A stretch of DNA of 64,000 nt, from positions 62,001-126,000 of the forward strand of contig JACTTZ010000004.1 in assembly GCA_015660915.1 (NCBI GenBank). The letters are read 5' to 3'. A program made the translations under genes and the position numbers. Positions 26,775-36,053 of the stretch are shown piece by piece; the stretch's first letter is position 1, and each line of letters begins with the position of its first letter. Under the pieces are notes generated by a model, which saw only the letters and a program-made list of their open reading frames with translations, did not search any database and was not told the origin of the DNA. This DNA is from Methanomicrobia archaeon (GTDB lineage: Archaea > Halobacteriota > Bog-38 > Methanoflorentales > Methanoflorentaceae).

Positions 26775-27160
26775 TCCTCAGCAGTCTTGAGGGCGCCGTG
26801 GGGGCACATCTCCATGCAGGTCTTGCAGAGCACACACCGCGTAAGGTCAATGGAGATCGTCCTATCGTTGTTGTACTTAAAAACCTCCACGGGACACACC
26901 GATACGCAGGCGCCGCACTGCACACACTCGGCCTCGTCGAATACGATCGGCTTGTCCAGTTCACGCACCTCCGTCCCGCGCTTTCTGAAAGCCGCCGCGA
27001 CCTCCTCGACGCGTTCGTCTGGCACATCGATCACGATTTCTCCAACAGAGGCGTCCACCAACGCCCGATCGATGTTGATACGAACTCCCGTTTCGAGCAC
27101 GACGTCTGCCAGCAGCGGATCCTGCATAATCTTTTGTGGAAATTTCAATATGATCTTCAC
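26771..27160 (-). CDS. NIL domain + 2x[4Fe-4S] ferredoxin (MA1822-like)
   Basis: A 129-residue protein. The N-terminal ~70 residues are a NIL domain (LADVVLETGVRINID, then VIDVPDERVEEVAAAFRK). Two ferredoxin motifs follow: CVQCGACVSVCPVEVF and CVLCKTCMEMCPHGAL, each CxxCxxCxxxCP. The fusion is the recognised electron-transfer partner of DUF39 proteins in reductive sulfur incorporation into homocysteine. It lies 19 bp after the DUF39 gene. Confidence 0.93.
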   Translation of the reverse strand: MKIILKFPQKIMQDPLLADVVLETGVRINIDRALVDASVGEIVIDVPDERVEEVAAAFRKRGTEVRELDKPIVFDEAECVQCGACVSVCPVEVFKYNNDRTISIDLTRCVLCKTCMEMCPHGALKTAEE

Positions 27161-27179
27161 GAATGTCCTCTTACTCGGT

Positions 27180-28673
27180 TCACCTGCACGCGAGGAGCTT
27201 GCTCAGATCCTCACTCGTTATGATGCCCACAACGGTGTTGCCGTGGTCGACAACGGGAAGCGCCGAGATGTTGTGCCGTTCGAGACGCCGTGCAGCGAGA
27301 TCGATCGGCTCATCAGGCGTCGCTGTAATGACGCGCCTCGTCATTATCCCTTTTAAGCTATCGCCCTTGTCCAGAGCAACGGCTTTCGAGATATCGTACG
27401 CCGTGACGATGCCAATAAGCTTGTTGTCTGCCGAGACCACCGGGAGGTGATTTACCTGTTTTCCGATGATGATCTTTGCGGCGTCTTGCACGCTAATCGC
27501 GTCGCGCACCGTGATGCTTGGGAGCATGACTTCTCGCACGAGCGGCGCCTCGGAGAGTTGCTTCATTGGCTTCGGTGTCGCGCGTTGTGTGAGCCGCGCG
27601 GTTGGCAGAGCGAGCTCAAACGTGCCTTTTCTGATCCTCTCGGCGAGTTCAGTGGCGATTTCTTTTGCCTTGAAGAAGCTCGACATCGATGACGTGCGCA
27701 CTTCCTTGCCATTGAGATCAATTGTTCCGGATTTTAGCTCATCATAGCTCACTGTTTTTAGCTGCGGCCGCTCACGGCGACCGACGCCATAATCGAGGAC
27801 CGCCGTAAGGATGTCAGCATCGCTGATGGCCGTTTTACGCGCAATCCCTTCGTTGAGTACGGGAATCGGCACGCCGATGCCCACGTAGAGTGACGTCCCG
27901 TACTTGTGCAGAATCGCAGCTCTGAGGTAGTCAGTGCTCATCGCCTTAAGGTCACCACACACCATGAGCGTGCCGAAGTTATTCACCGGGTCGTGCTGCG
28001 TTCCGTTGCCTATGACGTACCCCTCCGCGCCGCAGAGGAAGATCCTCGTGCCGACGCCGATGGTCTCATAATCAGGGTCGTTGTAAATAGGTGAGAGCGT
28101 CCCAGAACCAGAATAGGTCGCGTTTCCGTGCCGCGGCAGCAACGTTCCCATGTACGTGTACAACACTCTATCTGTGGAGTTGGTCGCGACATTGTACCGC
28201 TGATACGCGTTGCGCGGATTCAGCATGGTCGCCTCGTTGAGGTCCCCAATGGTGATGGCCGTCTCCACGCTTCGGCGCGGATAGCAATCGGTGGCGTAGC
28301 CAACGGCCTTCAAATAGACCTCCCTGCGGGCGACGAGGTCTTCGATGACGTGCGCGCCTCCATACTCAAGACCGCGCGTCTCTGAAAGCTGAGTCACTCC
28401 GATGAACGCGTCAACCGCGGCTACGCCGGCGTACGCTTCGACGTCGTTGAGCCACACTTTACTCATCTTGATCGGCGGATCGGAGTGGCCGAAGTTCATC
28501 CATACTCCAGAGGAGCACATCGCACCAAACGTGCCGGTGGTGACGACGTCGACTTCTTTTGCTGCGCTGTCTGGTCCGAGCTCGCCGACGAGGTGCGTCA
28601 TTTCGTCAGCCGTTACGACGTGCACGCTTCCGTCGCGAATACGTTCGTTAATCTCCTCTAAGCTTTTTGCCAC
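27180..28673 (-). CDS. DUF39-CBS homocysteine biosynthesis protein (MA1821-like)
   Basis: About 497 residues. The N-terminal ~360 form the DUF39/COG1900 domain, with TGTFGAMCSSGVWMNFGH containing its conserved Cys, and CGAEGYVIGNGTQHDP as a second signature. Two CBS domains follow (VREVMLPSITVRDAISV and LKGIMTRRVITATPDEP), likely binding an adenine nucleotide. Together with the next two genes it converts aspartate semialdehyde to homocysteine. GTG 28673 is chosen because GGAGG stands 5 nt before it; TTG 28685 would put that Shine-Dalgarno inside the gene. Confidence 0.92.
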   Translation of the reverse strand: MAKSLEEINERIRDGSVHVVTADEMTHLVGELGPDSAAKEVDVVTTGTFGAMCSSGVWMNFGHSDPPIKMSKVWLNDVEAYAGVAAVDAFIGVTQLSETRGLEYGGAHVIEDLVARREVYLKAVGYATDCYPRRSVETAITIGDLNEATMLNPRNAYQRYNVATNSTDRVLYTYMGTLLPRHGNATYSGSGTLSPIYNDPDYETIGVGTRIFLCGAEGYVIGNGTQHDPVNNFGTLMVCGDLKAMSTDYLRAAILHKYGTSLYVGIGVPIPVLNEGIARKTAISDADILTAVLDYGVGRRERPQLKTVSYDELKSGTIDLNGKEVRTSSMSSFFKAKEIATELAERIRKGTFELALPTARLTQRATPKPMKQLSEAPLVREVMLPSITVRDAISVQDAAKIIIGKQVNHLPVVSADNKLIGIVTAYDISKAVALDKGDSLKGIMTRRVITATPDEPIDLAARRLERHNISALPVVDHGNTVVGIITSEDLSKLLACR

Positions 28674-28874
28674 GCGTGCCTCCAAAACAGTCGCTGCACA
28701 GCGAGTGAATAGTGATCGTTTTGCGAGAGCTATTATTTATGCTTGTTGCACCCTCAAATCAGCTTCTTTTTTCGTGCACGATCGATATCGAAGCGCTAAT
28801 CGCCTTCACATCAACGACTCGCTCGCTCCGCGTAGACCATCTTTATGCCCGAATATGCGTGTTAGGAAAAGAGA

Positions 28875-29051
28875 ATGATTTCTATCGTAATTCCAGCGCA
28901 CAATGAGGCCGACGAAATAGGCGGACGTCTCGAAGCGTTCAGCACGTTCGCTCGCGTGGAACTCATCGTCGCACTTGACAGTGAAAGAAATAGCTTCGAC
29001 AAGATTTATTCAAACGGCAACACGTATTACTATAAGGTGGTCGGCTCGTAG
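28875..29051 (+). pseudogene. N-terminal fragment of a family 2 glycosyltransferase
   Basis: A 58-codon frame starts with ISIVIPAHNEADEIGGRLEA, the GT-A beginning of family 2 glycosyltransferases, then continues briefly with VELIVALDS where VVDDGS-like residues are expected, and stops at a TAG. Normal enzymes exceed 200 residues. TTTATG near 28842 is a likely TATA box for a leaderless ATG. No continuation was found in the 120 bp before nifS. Confidence 0.65.
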
Positions 29052-29171
29052 CACAAGGACGGCTTTCGTGCAAGGCCAGCGTGCTATGGGACTTGGCATC
29101 GCAAGGCTACCCCTTTTTGTCTCGACATGAGTGGTTAAATACGACGTTTAACAATCGAAAGATGTGATACT

Positions 29172-30350
29172 ATGATCTATCTTGACCACGCCGCAACGAC
29201 TCCGATGCGTTCGGAGATCCTCGAAGTGATGCACCCATACTTCTCGGAGCGCTTTGGAAACCCGTCAAGCCTCCATTCGTACGGACTCGACGCACGTGCG
29301 GCTATAGAACGCGCTAGAGAGCAGATTGCACAAGCGATCGGAGCGACCCCTCCGGAGATTGTCTTTACTTCTGGTGGGACAGAATCGGATAACATGGCCT
29401 TGCGCGGCGTGCTCCAGGGCGGCAGACGCGGCAAAGGTCATATCATCACGTCGGCAATCGAGCATCCTGCGGTTTTGGAAACGTGTAAGTCCCTTGAACG
29501 ACTCGGGCACGAGGTGACTTACGTTTCGGTAAGCCGTGACGGGCACATAAATCCCACTGAGGTGGAAGAAGCGATCAGAGATGACACGCGACTCATATCA
29601 ATAATGCACGCCAACAACGAAATCGGTTCGATACAACCTGTAGCTGCGGTTGGGGCAATCGCAGCCTCACACGGGATTTACATGCACACCGATGCCGTTC
29701 AGAGCGTCGGAAAAATCCCCGTGAACGTGAATGACCTCAATGTGCATATGCTCTCCATCTCGTCACACAAGATCTACGGGCCTAAGGGCGTCGGCTGCCT
29801 ATACGTCCGAAAAGGCACGAAGCTATCGCCGCTCATCTTTGGAGGTGGCCACGAACGTGGCCTGAGAAGCGGCACAGAGAACGTTTCGGGCATTGTGGGC
29901 TTTGGCGAGGCAATGCGACTAGCTGTCAACGATTTCGCGGACAATAAGCGCATAAAGAGGTTGAGAGACACGCTTATCGACGCTGTGTTGAGGGAGATAC
30001 CCTACACGCGGCTTAACGGTGGGAAAGAGTCCCGTCTTCCCAACAACGCCAATTTCAGCTTCAGCTACATCGAAGGAGAGTCACTCGTGCTCCGACTGAG
30101 CGCAAAGGGGATAGCGGGCTCGACCGGCTCTGCGTGCTCCTCAAAAAAGCTTGAGCCCTCGCACGTGCTTCTGGCAATCGGATTGGATCCCGTGGACGCT
30201 CACGGGTCTCTGAGACTGACGCTCGGACGTGGAACAACAGACGCAGACGTCCAACGTGTCGCAGAAGTGCTGCCGGGAATCGTCGATGGGCTCCGCCAAA
30301 TGTCGCCTCTGTTCGCCTGCCAGGATGAAAGTCACGCGAAGCGGGAATAA
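29172..30350 (+). CDS. nifS: Cysteine desulfurase (NifS/IscS)
   Basis: A 392-residue PLP enzyme releasing sulfane sulfur from cysteine for FeS clusters, thionucleosides and cofactors. YLDHAATTPM is the N-terminal signature, SGGTESDN and ANNEIGSIQ bind PLP, the Schiff-base Lys lies in SSHKIYGPKG, and the persulfide Cys in GSACSSKKLEPSHVL. The short loop is the IscS-like or NifS class. The scaffold nifU lies 12 kb away; LarE, FdhD and others nearby are possible sulfur acceptors. Confidence 0.95.
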   Translation: MIYLDHAATTPMRSEILEVMHPYFSERFGNPSSLHSYGLDARAAIERAREQIAQAIGATPPEIVFTSGGTESDNMALRGVLQGGRRGKGHIITSAIEHPAVLETCKSLERLGHEVTYVSVSRDGHINPTEVEEAIRDDTRLISIMHANNEIGSIQPVAAVGAIAASHGIYMHTDAVQSVGKIPVNVNDLNVHMLSISSHKIYGPKGVGCLYVRKGTKLSPLIFGGGHERGLRSGTENVSGIVGFGEAMRLAVNDFADNKRIKRLRDTLIDAVLREIPYTRLNGGKESRLPNNANFSFSYIEGESLVLRLSAKGIAGSTGSACSSKKLEPSHVLLAIGLDPVDAHGSLRLTLGRGTTDADVQRVAEVLPGIVDGLRQMSPLFACQDESHAKRE

Positions 30351-30385
30351 TCGCGCAGAGCGTGCTCAAATGGCAGCGCGCGCCT

Positions 30386-30601
30386 TTAGTTCAAGGCATA
30401 CACAATCATAGGGCCTTCTTCATAAACAACGGGCGCTCCTTTCGACGCCTTCCCAAACAGCGCCTGGACGAGATTAATTTGCTGTAGTGTCAAGTTCTCG
30501 CGACCTACAATCACGTACTTGATGTTGTAGCTAGCGAGCACCTTCTTGCTGCCAAACCGTTCTGCCCCCCAAAGAACAGGTTCTTTAAGAAAGAATTGCA
30601 C
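30386..30601 (-). pseudogene. C-terminal remnant of a membrane glycosyltransferase-like protein
   Basis: The 71-codon frame carries LASYNIKYVIVGRENLT and a terminal YEEGPMIVYALN. This resembles the soluble tail of large multi-spanning glycosyltransferases or DUF2206-type membrane proteins, where a strand reading YxVKYIVVG is common. No membrane segments precede it. It lies in a cluster of broken glycosylation genes. Assignment rests on a short pattern. Confidence 0.35.
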
Positions 30602-30647
30602 ACGAATGCTTTAGGAAAAACTGCGCAGTAGGCGCTACCTTGGACCC

Positions 30648-31734
30648 ATGCAGAACGAGAACACGTCGATAGTAATTCCAAAATACGTTAAGCGGGACAA
30701 CTTACGCGAACTTTTAGAGCAAGTTTATCGTTCTATGGAGCCATCAGGTCGCACATTTGAGATTATCGTTGTGGATGATGACAGTCCCAATGAAACGTGG
30801 GACGCCGCTTCACAATACGCAAACCGGTATCCGGTGCGCGTGATACCACGACAGGGAGAAAAAGGGCTTGCAACTGCTGTATTGAGGGGCATTAGAGCAG
30901 CAAAGTACGACATAATCGTCGTTATGAACGCTGAATTAGAACACGCTCCTGAAAAGATACCTGAGTTGATCTCGTGCGTTGAAAATGGCGCAGATATCGC
31001 GATCGGCAGCCGTTTTGTTGAGCGCGGCGCTTCGAGGAATTCACTTTTTTGAGACGAGTCACGTCCAAATGTGCCGATCTTCTCGCGCGCACCTTCTTCA
31101 GGGAGCTACGAAATGTCAAGGACGTCGAGTCCGGTTTTTTCGCTATGAGGAAGAACGTCGTTGCGCACGCGAACCTTAGTCCGGGAGGAGACAAAATACT
31201 GCTGGAGATCCTCGTGCAAGGCGACTACACGACAGTCTCAGAGCTCTGCTACACGTCTCACCGACGAGAAACCGGAGTCAGCAAACTCCGCTGAAGGATA
31301 CAATAGCCTATGTCCGTCACATGTCGGGTCTTTTTCGCAGATCCGGTGAATTCCATCGTTTTCTGAAGTTCGCCGCTGTAGGAGCAGTGGGCGCTATCTT
31401 GAATTTGGCAGTATTATATGCGCTCACACAGCTCGGTGTGTTCTACCTACTTTCAGGCCTCGTTGGCATGGAAGCCGGCCTGCTCTCAAACTTCTTTCTA
31501 AACAGATCGTGGACGTTTAAAGATCGACAGGCACGAGGGCTCGGATACGTGCTCACCGCTTTGTATAGAGATCACGCAGTGAGATTCGTTGGGATTGTGC
31601 TCAATCTCGTGATTTTATGGCTTTTGACCAGCGCATTCGGTCTCTACTATCTCACCTCACAAGTAATCGGCATCGCTGTGGCTATGCTGTGGAACTATGG
31701 TGGGAACCAGTGGTGGACGTGGGAGACTGCTTGA
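30648..31734 (+). pseudogene. Dolichol-phosphate mannosyltransferase-GtrA fusion, broken by two frameshifts
   Basis: Three frames add up to one fusion protein. The first (30648-31052) is a GT2 domain: SIVIPKYVKRDNL, EIIVVDDDSPNETWD, and an IGSRFVERG near its end. The second (to 31294) continues with FLRRVTSKCADLLARTFF, KDVESGFFAMRK and TGVSKLR. The third (to 31734) gives LKDTIAYVRH, then GEFHRFLKFAAVGAVGAILN and a four-helix GtrA domain. Shifts fall near 31040 and 31290. The DXD region reads VMNAELEH instead of VMDADLQH, so the catalytic acidic pair is also altered. It once transferred a sugar to a polyprenyl phosphate. Confidence 0.75.
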
Positions 31735-31782
31735 TACGTGTTGCGAGCTTCGGCGCTTTGGCGCCTCGTGCAGGTCGCCTCT

Positions 31783-32664
31783 CTAACTTTTCGTGGCCGC
31801 GCTGCTTACGTCTCGCATTCGAGAATTCTCCTTGTTGAGCACAATATCCATGCTCCCCGATCGGAGCCACTGAAGATCCAGTGTAACGTAGGCAAATCCA
31901 AGCCCGATGAACTTCTCAGCGATAGCCGAGGCGTGCGTGATGACCTTGTCGACCTCTTCCCTGTCGACTTCAATACGAGCAAAGTCATTATGGTCTCGGA
32001 TTTTCACTTTTGCGATGCCAAGCGCTCTCACTGCACGTTCAGCGTCTCGCAGCCTTTCAACTCTCGCGGGGGTTATTAGTGTCCCATAAGGAAATGACGT
32101 CAGAAGGCAAGCCGCTGACGGGGCATCAGCATTAGCTAAGCCAAGATTACGCGCGAAGTCTCTCACCTCATCTTTGGTAAGGTTGAGCAACGGAGACATG
32201 ATGCCGAGTTCTGCCAACGCTTTTATGCCGGGCCGATGCGAATCAAGATCGGATGCGTTCGTGCCGTCCATCACCACGTTTAGAGACAATTGATCGGCTA
32301 GGCCCCGCAGCGCGCCGAAAACCAATTTCTTACAATAATAGCATCTTTCAGGATCGTTGTGCGTTACTTCGGATATATCCCGCGGATCCAAAGCAATTAA
32401 GATATGACGAATGCCTATGGCCTTGGCGGTTGCTGTCGCTTGCTCAATTTCGCCATCACGCAGCGCACCATTGTCGATCGTTACCGCAACTGCGTTGTCT
32501 CCCAAAGCCCGTTTGGCAAGCGCGGCGACCACTGAGCTATCAACTCCACCTGAAAACGCTATCAATGCGCTTTCGCATTGGCGTATTCTGGCTACTACTG
32601 TTTCAAGATCGTCGCGAGGAGGGCCGTAGTCTCCCGCTATCTCTATTTTGCGTTGAATCGACAT
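31783..32664 (-). CDS. larE: LarE-like ATP-dependent sulfur transferase
   Basis: A 293-residue PP-loop protein. SGGVDSS near residue 40 adenylates the substrate, CYYCKK and the C in AACLLTSFPYG are the family's cysteines, the latter the sacrificial sulfur donor in Lactobacillus LarE. LarE inserts sulfur into pyridinium dicarboxylate for the nickel-pincer cofactor, but LarB and LarC are not in this window, so another substrate is possible. It is divergent from a radical SAM gene across 97 bp containing TATA-like elements for both. Confidence 0.85.
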   Translation of the reverse strand: MSIQRKIEIAGDYGPPRDDLETVVARIRQCESALIAFSGGVDSSVVAALAKRALGDNAVAVTIDNGALRDGEIEQATATAKAIGIRHILIALDPRDISEVTHNDPERCYYCKKLVFGALRGLADQLSLNVVMDGTNASDLDSHRPGIKALAELGIMSPLLNLTKDEVRDFARNLGLANADAPSAACLLTSFPYGTLITPARVERLRDAERAVRALGIAKVKIRDHNDFARIEVDREEVDKVITHASAIAEKFIGLGFAYVTLDLQWLRSGSMDIVLNKENSRMRDVSSAATKS

Positions 32665-32761
32665 TACGCTTCAAGTTGCTCTTTGCTCGTGATTTTGGTC
32701 ACGAAATAGGTGATAACGATTCTTATAAACAACTTAGTATACATGAGTCTAGTGCTGCTCA

Positions 32762-33778
32762 ATGATATATATGAACGGTGAAGAGACGGACAGGAGCGCA
32801 GAAGTCAAAGCCTTCCTTATTGCAGAGGGGGGCGTTGACATTGATGAACGGGTCCTTGGGCGCATTACAACTCCTGCGTCGGGGCCTGGTGCGGGACTTA
32901 AGTCGTTCTTTTTACGATTCAACGGCCATCGAGTGCGCTTAGGAATAAAGCACGGCTCTCGGCTTAAGGCATCACTTGAAGGGGATCACGTGGTTATTCG
33001 CGATCAGGACAAAGAAATCGTCCGTGGATATCTGGAGGATGCTATCGCCCATTGTCCCGCCCAAGCATACATCACTGTAAGCGAGGTATGCATATACGAC
33101 TGCCAGTACTGCCCGGTGCCGATTTTGGGAGGTTCAGTAAAAAGTCAGAGCGATGTTGAGATGGCGATTTCGCGAATTCTTGCCGATCCAAACCTCGCGG
33201 GCAAGCTTAAAGCTATAGCGCTGACCTCCGGCGTCGAAACGTCAGCACAACACGAAGTCGAGCGGATCGCCGCAATCGTTCACGCGCTGCGCGAGAAATA
33301 CGATCTCCCGATCGGCGTGGCCGTCTACCCAACGCCGGATTCAACTAAGCTATTGAAGGCCGCCGGGGCGGACGAAATAAAGTACAACGTCGAAACGATG
33401 GATCGTCAGCTCTTTGAAACGATGTGCCCTGGACTTTCACTTGACTTCGTTTTAGGAGCTCTCAAAGACGCAGTAGCGGTTTTCGGCCGAAACAAAGTGT
33501 TTTCCAACATCCTCGTTGGCTTAGGAGAAGACGATTTCTCAATCATCAGCGGCATGGAGGAACTGATCAAAATGGGCGTGATACCTATACTACGAGCTGT
33601 CGTTGAGCACCCCTTACGAGCAGAGACGCGCATGCGACGACCCAATGCAGAACGACTCTTGCGACTAGCGCGAAAGGAACGCGAACTCCTCGATGAGCAT
33701 GGCCTACGAGCTGACATAGCGAAGACGATGTGCGCCTCGTGCACGGGCTGCGATCTGATTCCTCACCGGGATGTGTAA
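32762..33778 (+). CDS. BioB-like radical SAM protein
   Basis: A 338-residue enzyme. A ~95-residue N-terminal domain precedes the 4Fe-4S/SAM motif CIYDCQYC (C110, C114, C117). The barrel resembles biotin synthase/HydE relatives: YNVETMDRQLFETMCPGLS and KVFSNILVGLGED. The C-terminus has three more Cys (MCASCTGC) that could bind a second cluster. It looks like the biotin-synthase-related COG2516 group, common in methanogens and of unknown substrate. A TATA-like TAGTATACA ~27 bp upstream fits a leaderless ATG. Pairing with LarE hints at sulfur chemistry. Confidence 0.78.
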   Translation: MIYMNGEETDRSAEVKAFLIAEGGVDIDERVLGRITTPASGPGAGLKSFFLRFNGHRVRLGIKHGSRLKASLEGDHVVIRDQDKEIVRGYLEDAIAHCPAQAYITVSEVCIYDCQYCPVPILGGSVKSQSDVEMAISRILADPNLAGKLKAIALTSGVETSAQHEVERIAAIVHALREKYDLPIGVAVYPTPDSTKLLKAAGADEIKYNVETMDRQLFETMCPGLSLDFVLGALKDAVAVFGRNKVFSNILVGLGEDDFSIISGMEELIKMGVIPILRAVVEHPLRAETRMRRPNAERLLRLARKERELLDEHGLRADIAKTMCASCTGCDLIPHRDV

Positions 33779-34105
33779 CAAAGGCAGCTATGCGTGATTT
33801 TGCGTCGTTTCGCAGTGACAAATCTCGTATGAGGGGAGGCTGACAAGATTCGACTTTTTTTTCGCTGAGGCTTTTTTTGATGATTTGCAATTGTGGTCGT
33901 TATCCGCGGACACCAGAGAATCGATTTATCAAGGTCTTACGCAGGACTAAACTCGCAAAGCATTCGCAGTCTACCGAGAGAGTGCCTCCAGATCACGCAG
34001 AAACAAAGCGCTAGTAGTTGTCAAGCCGGAAGGTAAGCAACTGGCTGATATGACCCTGGTACGCAAGATAGCGTCCACACCACGGTGCTATTCCCGAATA
34101 AGCAA
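33779..34105 (+). terminator. Non-coding gap with two T-tracts after the radical SAM gene
   Basis: T8 at 33855-33862 and T7 at 33872-33878 lie 76-100 bp past the radical SAM stop and fit U-tract termination on the plus strand. The rest of the gap holds no supported gene, repeat or RNA. Confidence 0.5.
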
Positions 34106-35140
34106 TCACAAAGAATCAAAAAAAGCTGGCCAGAAGGGATCTTGCCCTGGTATTTCGAGCGGAGCGATCGTCCCGTCACGTCGCTCAACTATCCTCTTTC
34201 CTACGTCATCTATAACCTTTCCGACAATCGATGCGTCTATGCCTGCCGCACGTAGCTTGTGTACGAGCGCATTTGAACGGTTTGGTCTGGCTGTGATCAG
34301 CAAAGAGCCTTCAGCTATGGCGGCGATAGGATCGATTTCAAACGCCTCACAAACCATTCTTACTTCGTCTGGATAGACGAACGCTGCCTCGTGTATCTCC
34401 ATGCCGACTTCGCTAGCGCTCGCTATCTCGAAGAGGCCACCGATAACTCCGCCTTCCGTCGCGTCGTGCATCGCGGTCACGCCTCCTGACTCCATTGCCA
34501 ACAAGGCATCTGCCACCACCGTCATCTGCTTGCAGAGTGCCTTTGCCTTGTCCACGAGAGATTGAGGATATCTCTCCAGGAGCTGCTTTTCCTTGATAAC
34601 TGAAAGGATTCCAGCCGTTTCTATTGCCGGTCCCTTCGTAAGAATTACATCATCTTCAGGCGTCGCGCCGGCTGGCGTGACATAACCGTGCTTATCAGCG
34701 ACAGCAAATACCGTTACGCCGCCTATGGTGGGTGCAGCAAAGCCCGGATAATACCCCGTATGACCACCAACAATCGCAATTTCGAGCTCCAAGGCCGCCC
34801 TATGAATAGCGTCCACTATCGTACGAAAGTCCTCTTCCTTCGTCTCGGGAGGCATCAAAAGCGAATACGTCATGTATCTCGGCTTAACGCCCATGACCGC
34901 TACGTCGCTCGCCCCTATATGAACCGTGTACCATCCAAACATCTCCAAGGGCTGTTGTGGGATGGCGAAGATCGGATCCTCTGCAATTATAAGAACCCTG
35001 TCGTTTCCAATGTCGATAACCCCCGCGTCAACGCCCGTCTTCGGCGGAACGATGACCGTTTCATCCGACTTTCCTAAACGCGGGAGTAGGAAGGAGGTGA
35101 AGGTGTCTAGGTCTATCTTTCCAATTTTAGTGCGTCTCAC
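34106..35140 (-). CDS. AIR-synthase-fold protein (PurM/HypE/ThiL-like)
   Basis: About 344 residues of the PurM superfamily, ATP-dependent enzymes that include AIR synthase, HypE, ThiL and SelD. DAGVIDIGND and IAEDPIF form the N-terminal nucleotide region, VGGHTGYYPG and TKGPAIETAG follow, and AMHDATEGGVIGGLFEIA is the Gly-rich HypE-type loop. The archaeal HypE-like group (COG1973) fits best; the C-terminal Cys of true HypE is absent. GTG 35140 follows GAGG and overlaps the ThiN gene end by 14 bp, so the two are coupled. The link to ThiN suggests thiamine phosphate metabolism. Confidence 0.75.
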   Translation of the reverse strand: MRRTKIGKIDLDTFTSFLLPRLGKSDETVIVPPKTGVDAGVIDIGNDRVLIIAEDPIFAIPQQPLEMFGWYTVHIGASDVAVMGVKPRYMTYSLLMPPETKEEDFRTIVDAIHRAALELEIAIVGGHTGYYPGFAAPTIGGVTVFAVADKHGYVTPAGATPEDDVILTKGPAIETAGILSVIKEKQLLERYPQSLVDKAKALCKQMTVVADALLAMESGGVTAMHDATEGGVIGGLFEIASASEVGMEIHEAAFVYPDEVRMVCEAFEIDPIAAIAEGSLLITARPNRSNALVHKLRAAGIDASIVGKVIDDVGKRIVERRDGTIAPLEIPGQDPFWPAFFDSL

Positions 35141-35714
35141 AATAGCGCCTCGCAATCTCACAAATCTTCTCTACAACCTCAATGGGATCCCGCCCAATGA
35201 GCACCGACACGGGTTCCTTCCCGACAGCGCCCGTTTCATAGAAGATCTTAGGCACGCGACCTCCGGCGGCATCTATTGCTTCCTGAACTTTCCACGGCAT
35301 TGACGCGCCCTCTGCTTCCTTGATCTCATCTGGTTCATTTCTTCGGTCAATCACACTAAAAACCCAGCCTTTGGCTTCGCAGTACTTTTCAAGCCACGCG
35401 GCGAGGGCCGGGTTGTTGGCAAAGTTCACGCCTGCCCTTAAACTCGGATCGGTCTTGCCTATCTCGACCATAAGCCTGGCCATGTGGCTGGACGCTCCGA
35501 ACTTGATCTTGCCTGCTGCGTGAGGAAGACCGTTCACGACGGTTATGCGTCCGTCTATCCCGAGCACGTCATGTTTGTCATGCGCACTGGGCTGAGCATA
35601 AACGAGGTTGGTTCTGACTTCAGGAATCAGGGACGCGAACTCTTTGCATCCCTCAAGGAGATTCACTGCAACAGCCATTTTTCCGCACATTTGAACTTCA
35701 TTGTAAGGCTTCAT
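35127..35714 (-). CDS. thiN: Stand-alone ThiN (thiamine-phosphate synthase type) domain
   Basis: A 195-residue protein. CKEFASLIPEVRTNLVYAQ, FGASSHMARLMVEI and the RRNEPDEIKEAEGASMPW segment, followed by a conserved PKIFYETGAVGKEP, are ThiN signatures. ThiN joins HMP pyrophosphate and thiazole phosphate in archaea lacking ThiE; it is usually fused to ThiD or to a DNA-binding domain (ThiR). Here it stands alone, first in an operon with an AIR-synthase-like partner. Confidence 0.85.
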   Translation of the reverse strand: MKPYNEVQMCGKMAVAVNLLEGCKEFASLIPEVRTNLVYAQPSAHDKHDVLGIDGRITVVNGLPHAAGKIKFGASSHMARLMVEIGKTDPSLRAGVNFANNPALAAWLEKYCEAKGWVFSVIDRRNEPDEIKEAEGASMPWKVQEAIDAAGGRVPKIFYETGAVGKEPVSVLIGRDPIEVVEKICEIARRYCETH

Positions 35715-36053
35715 CGAGTCATCTCCTGAGACTCTGCTCTCTAGTCAGTGTTTAGGCTTGAACGATAAGTAATAATCGCTGGGCTGTGGCTTAAGTAGCG
35801 GCGCAGCATCCAAAAGCGGCTGCGCGAAGAATCAACCATTCAAAAGGAGTTTAAACATTTTTTTTGCGAAAGAGCCAATTATTTCGTTGCGCGCTGCACG
35901 ATCGGCATATGTTTAAATATCTCGGTATCTAGAGTACTCGCCTAGTTGTGACAATTTGCCTCCTATTCATTTGAGCAGCGATTTTCATTTCTTGCGAGGA
36001 AGCGGGCGGCTAGAGACCAGCGATTTGAAAAGTTCTTCGCATTAAGGAGTTTT
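35715..36053. other. Divergent promoter region between thiN and the phosphoesterase
   Basis: This AT-rich gap holds a T-tract (35860-35866) and TATA-like TTTAAATATC near 35912. The AAGGAG just before 36054 is a ribosome site for the plus-strand gene. No gene or repeat is supported. Confidence 0.4.

Noticed and set aside
31783-32664. Nickel-pincer lactate racemase system
   Set aside because: LarE is present, but no LarA, LarB or LarC is encoded nearby, so that function cannot be claimed.
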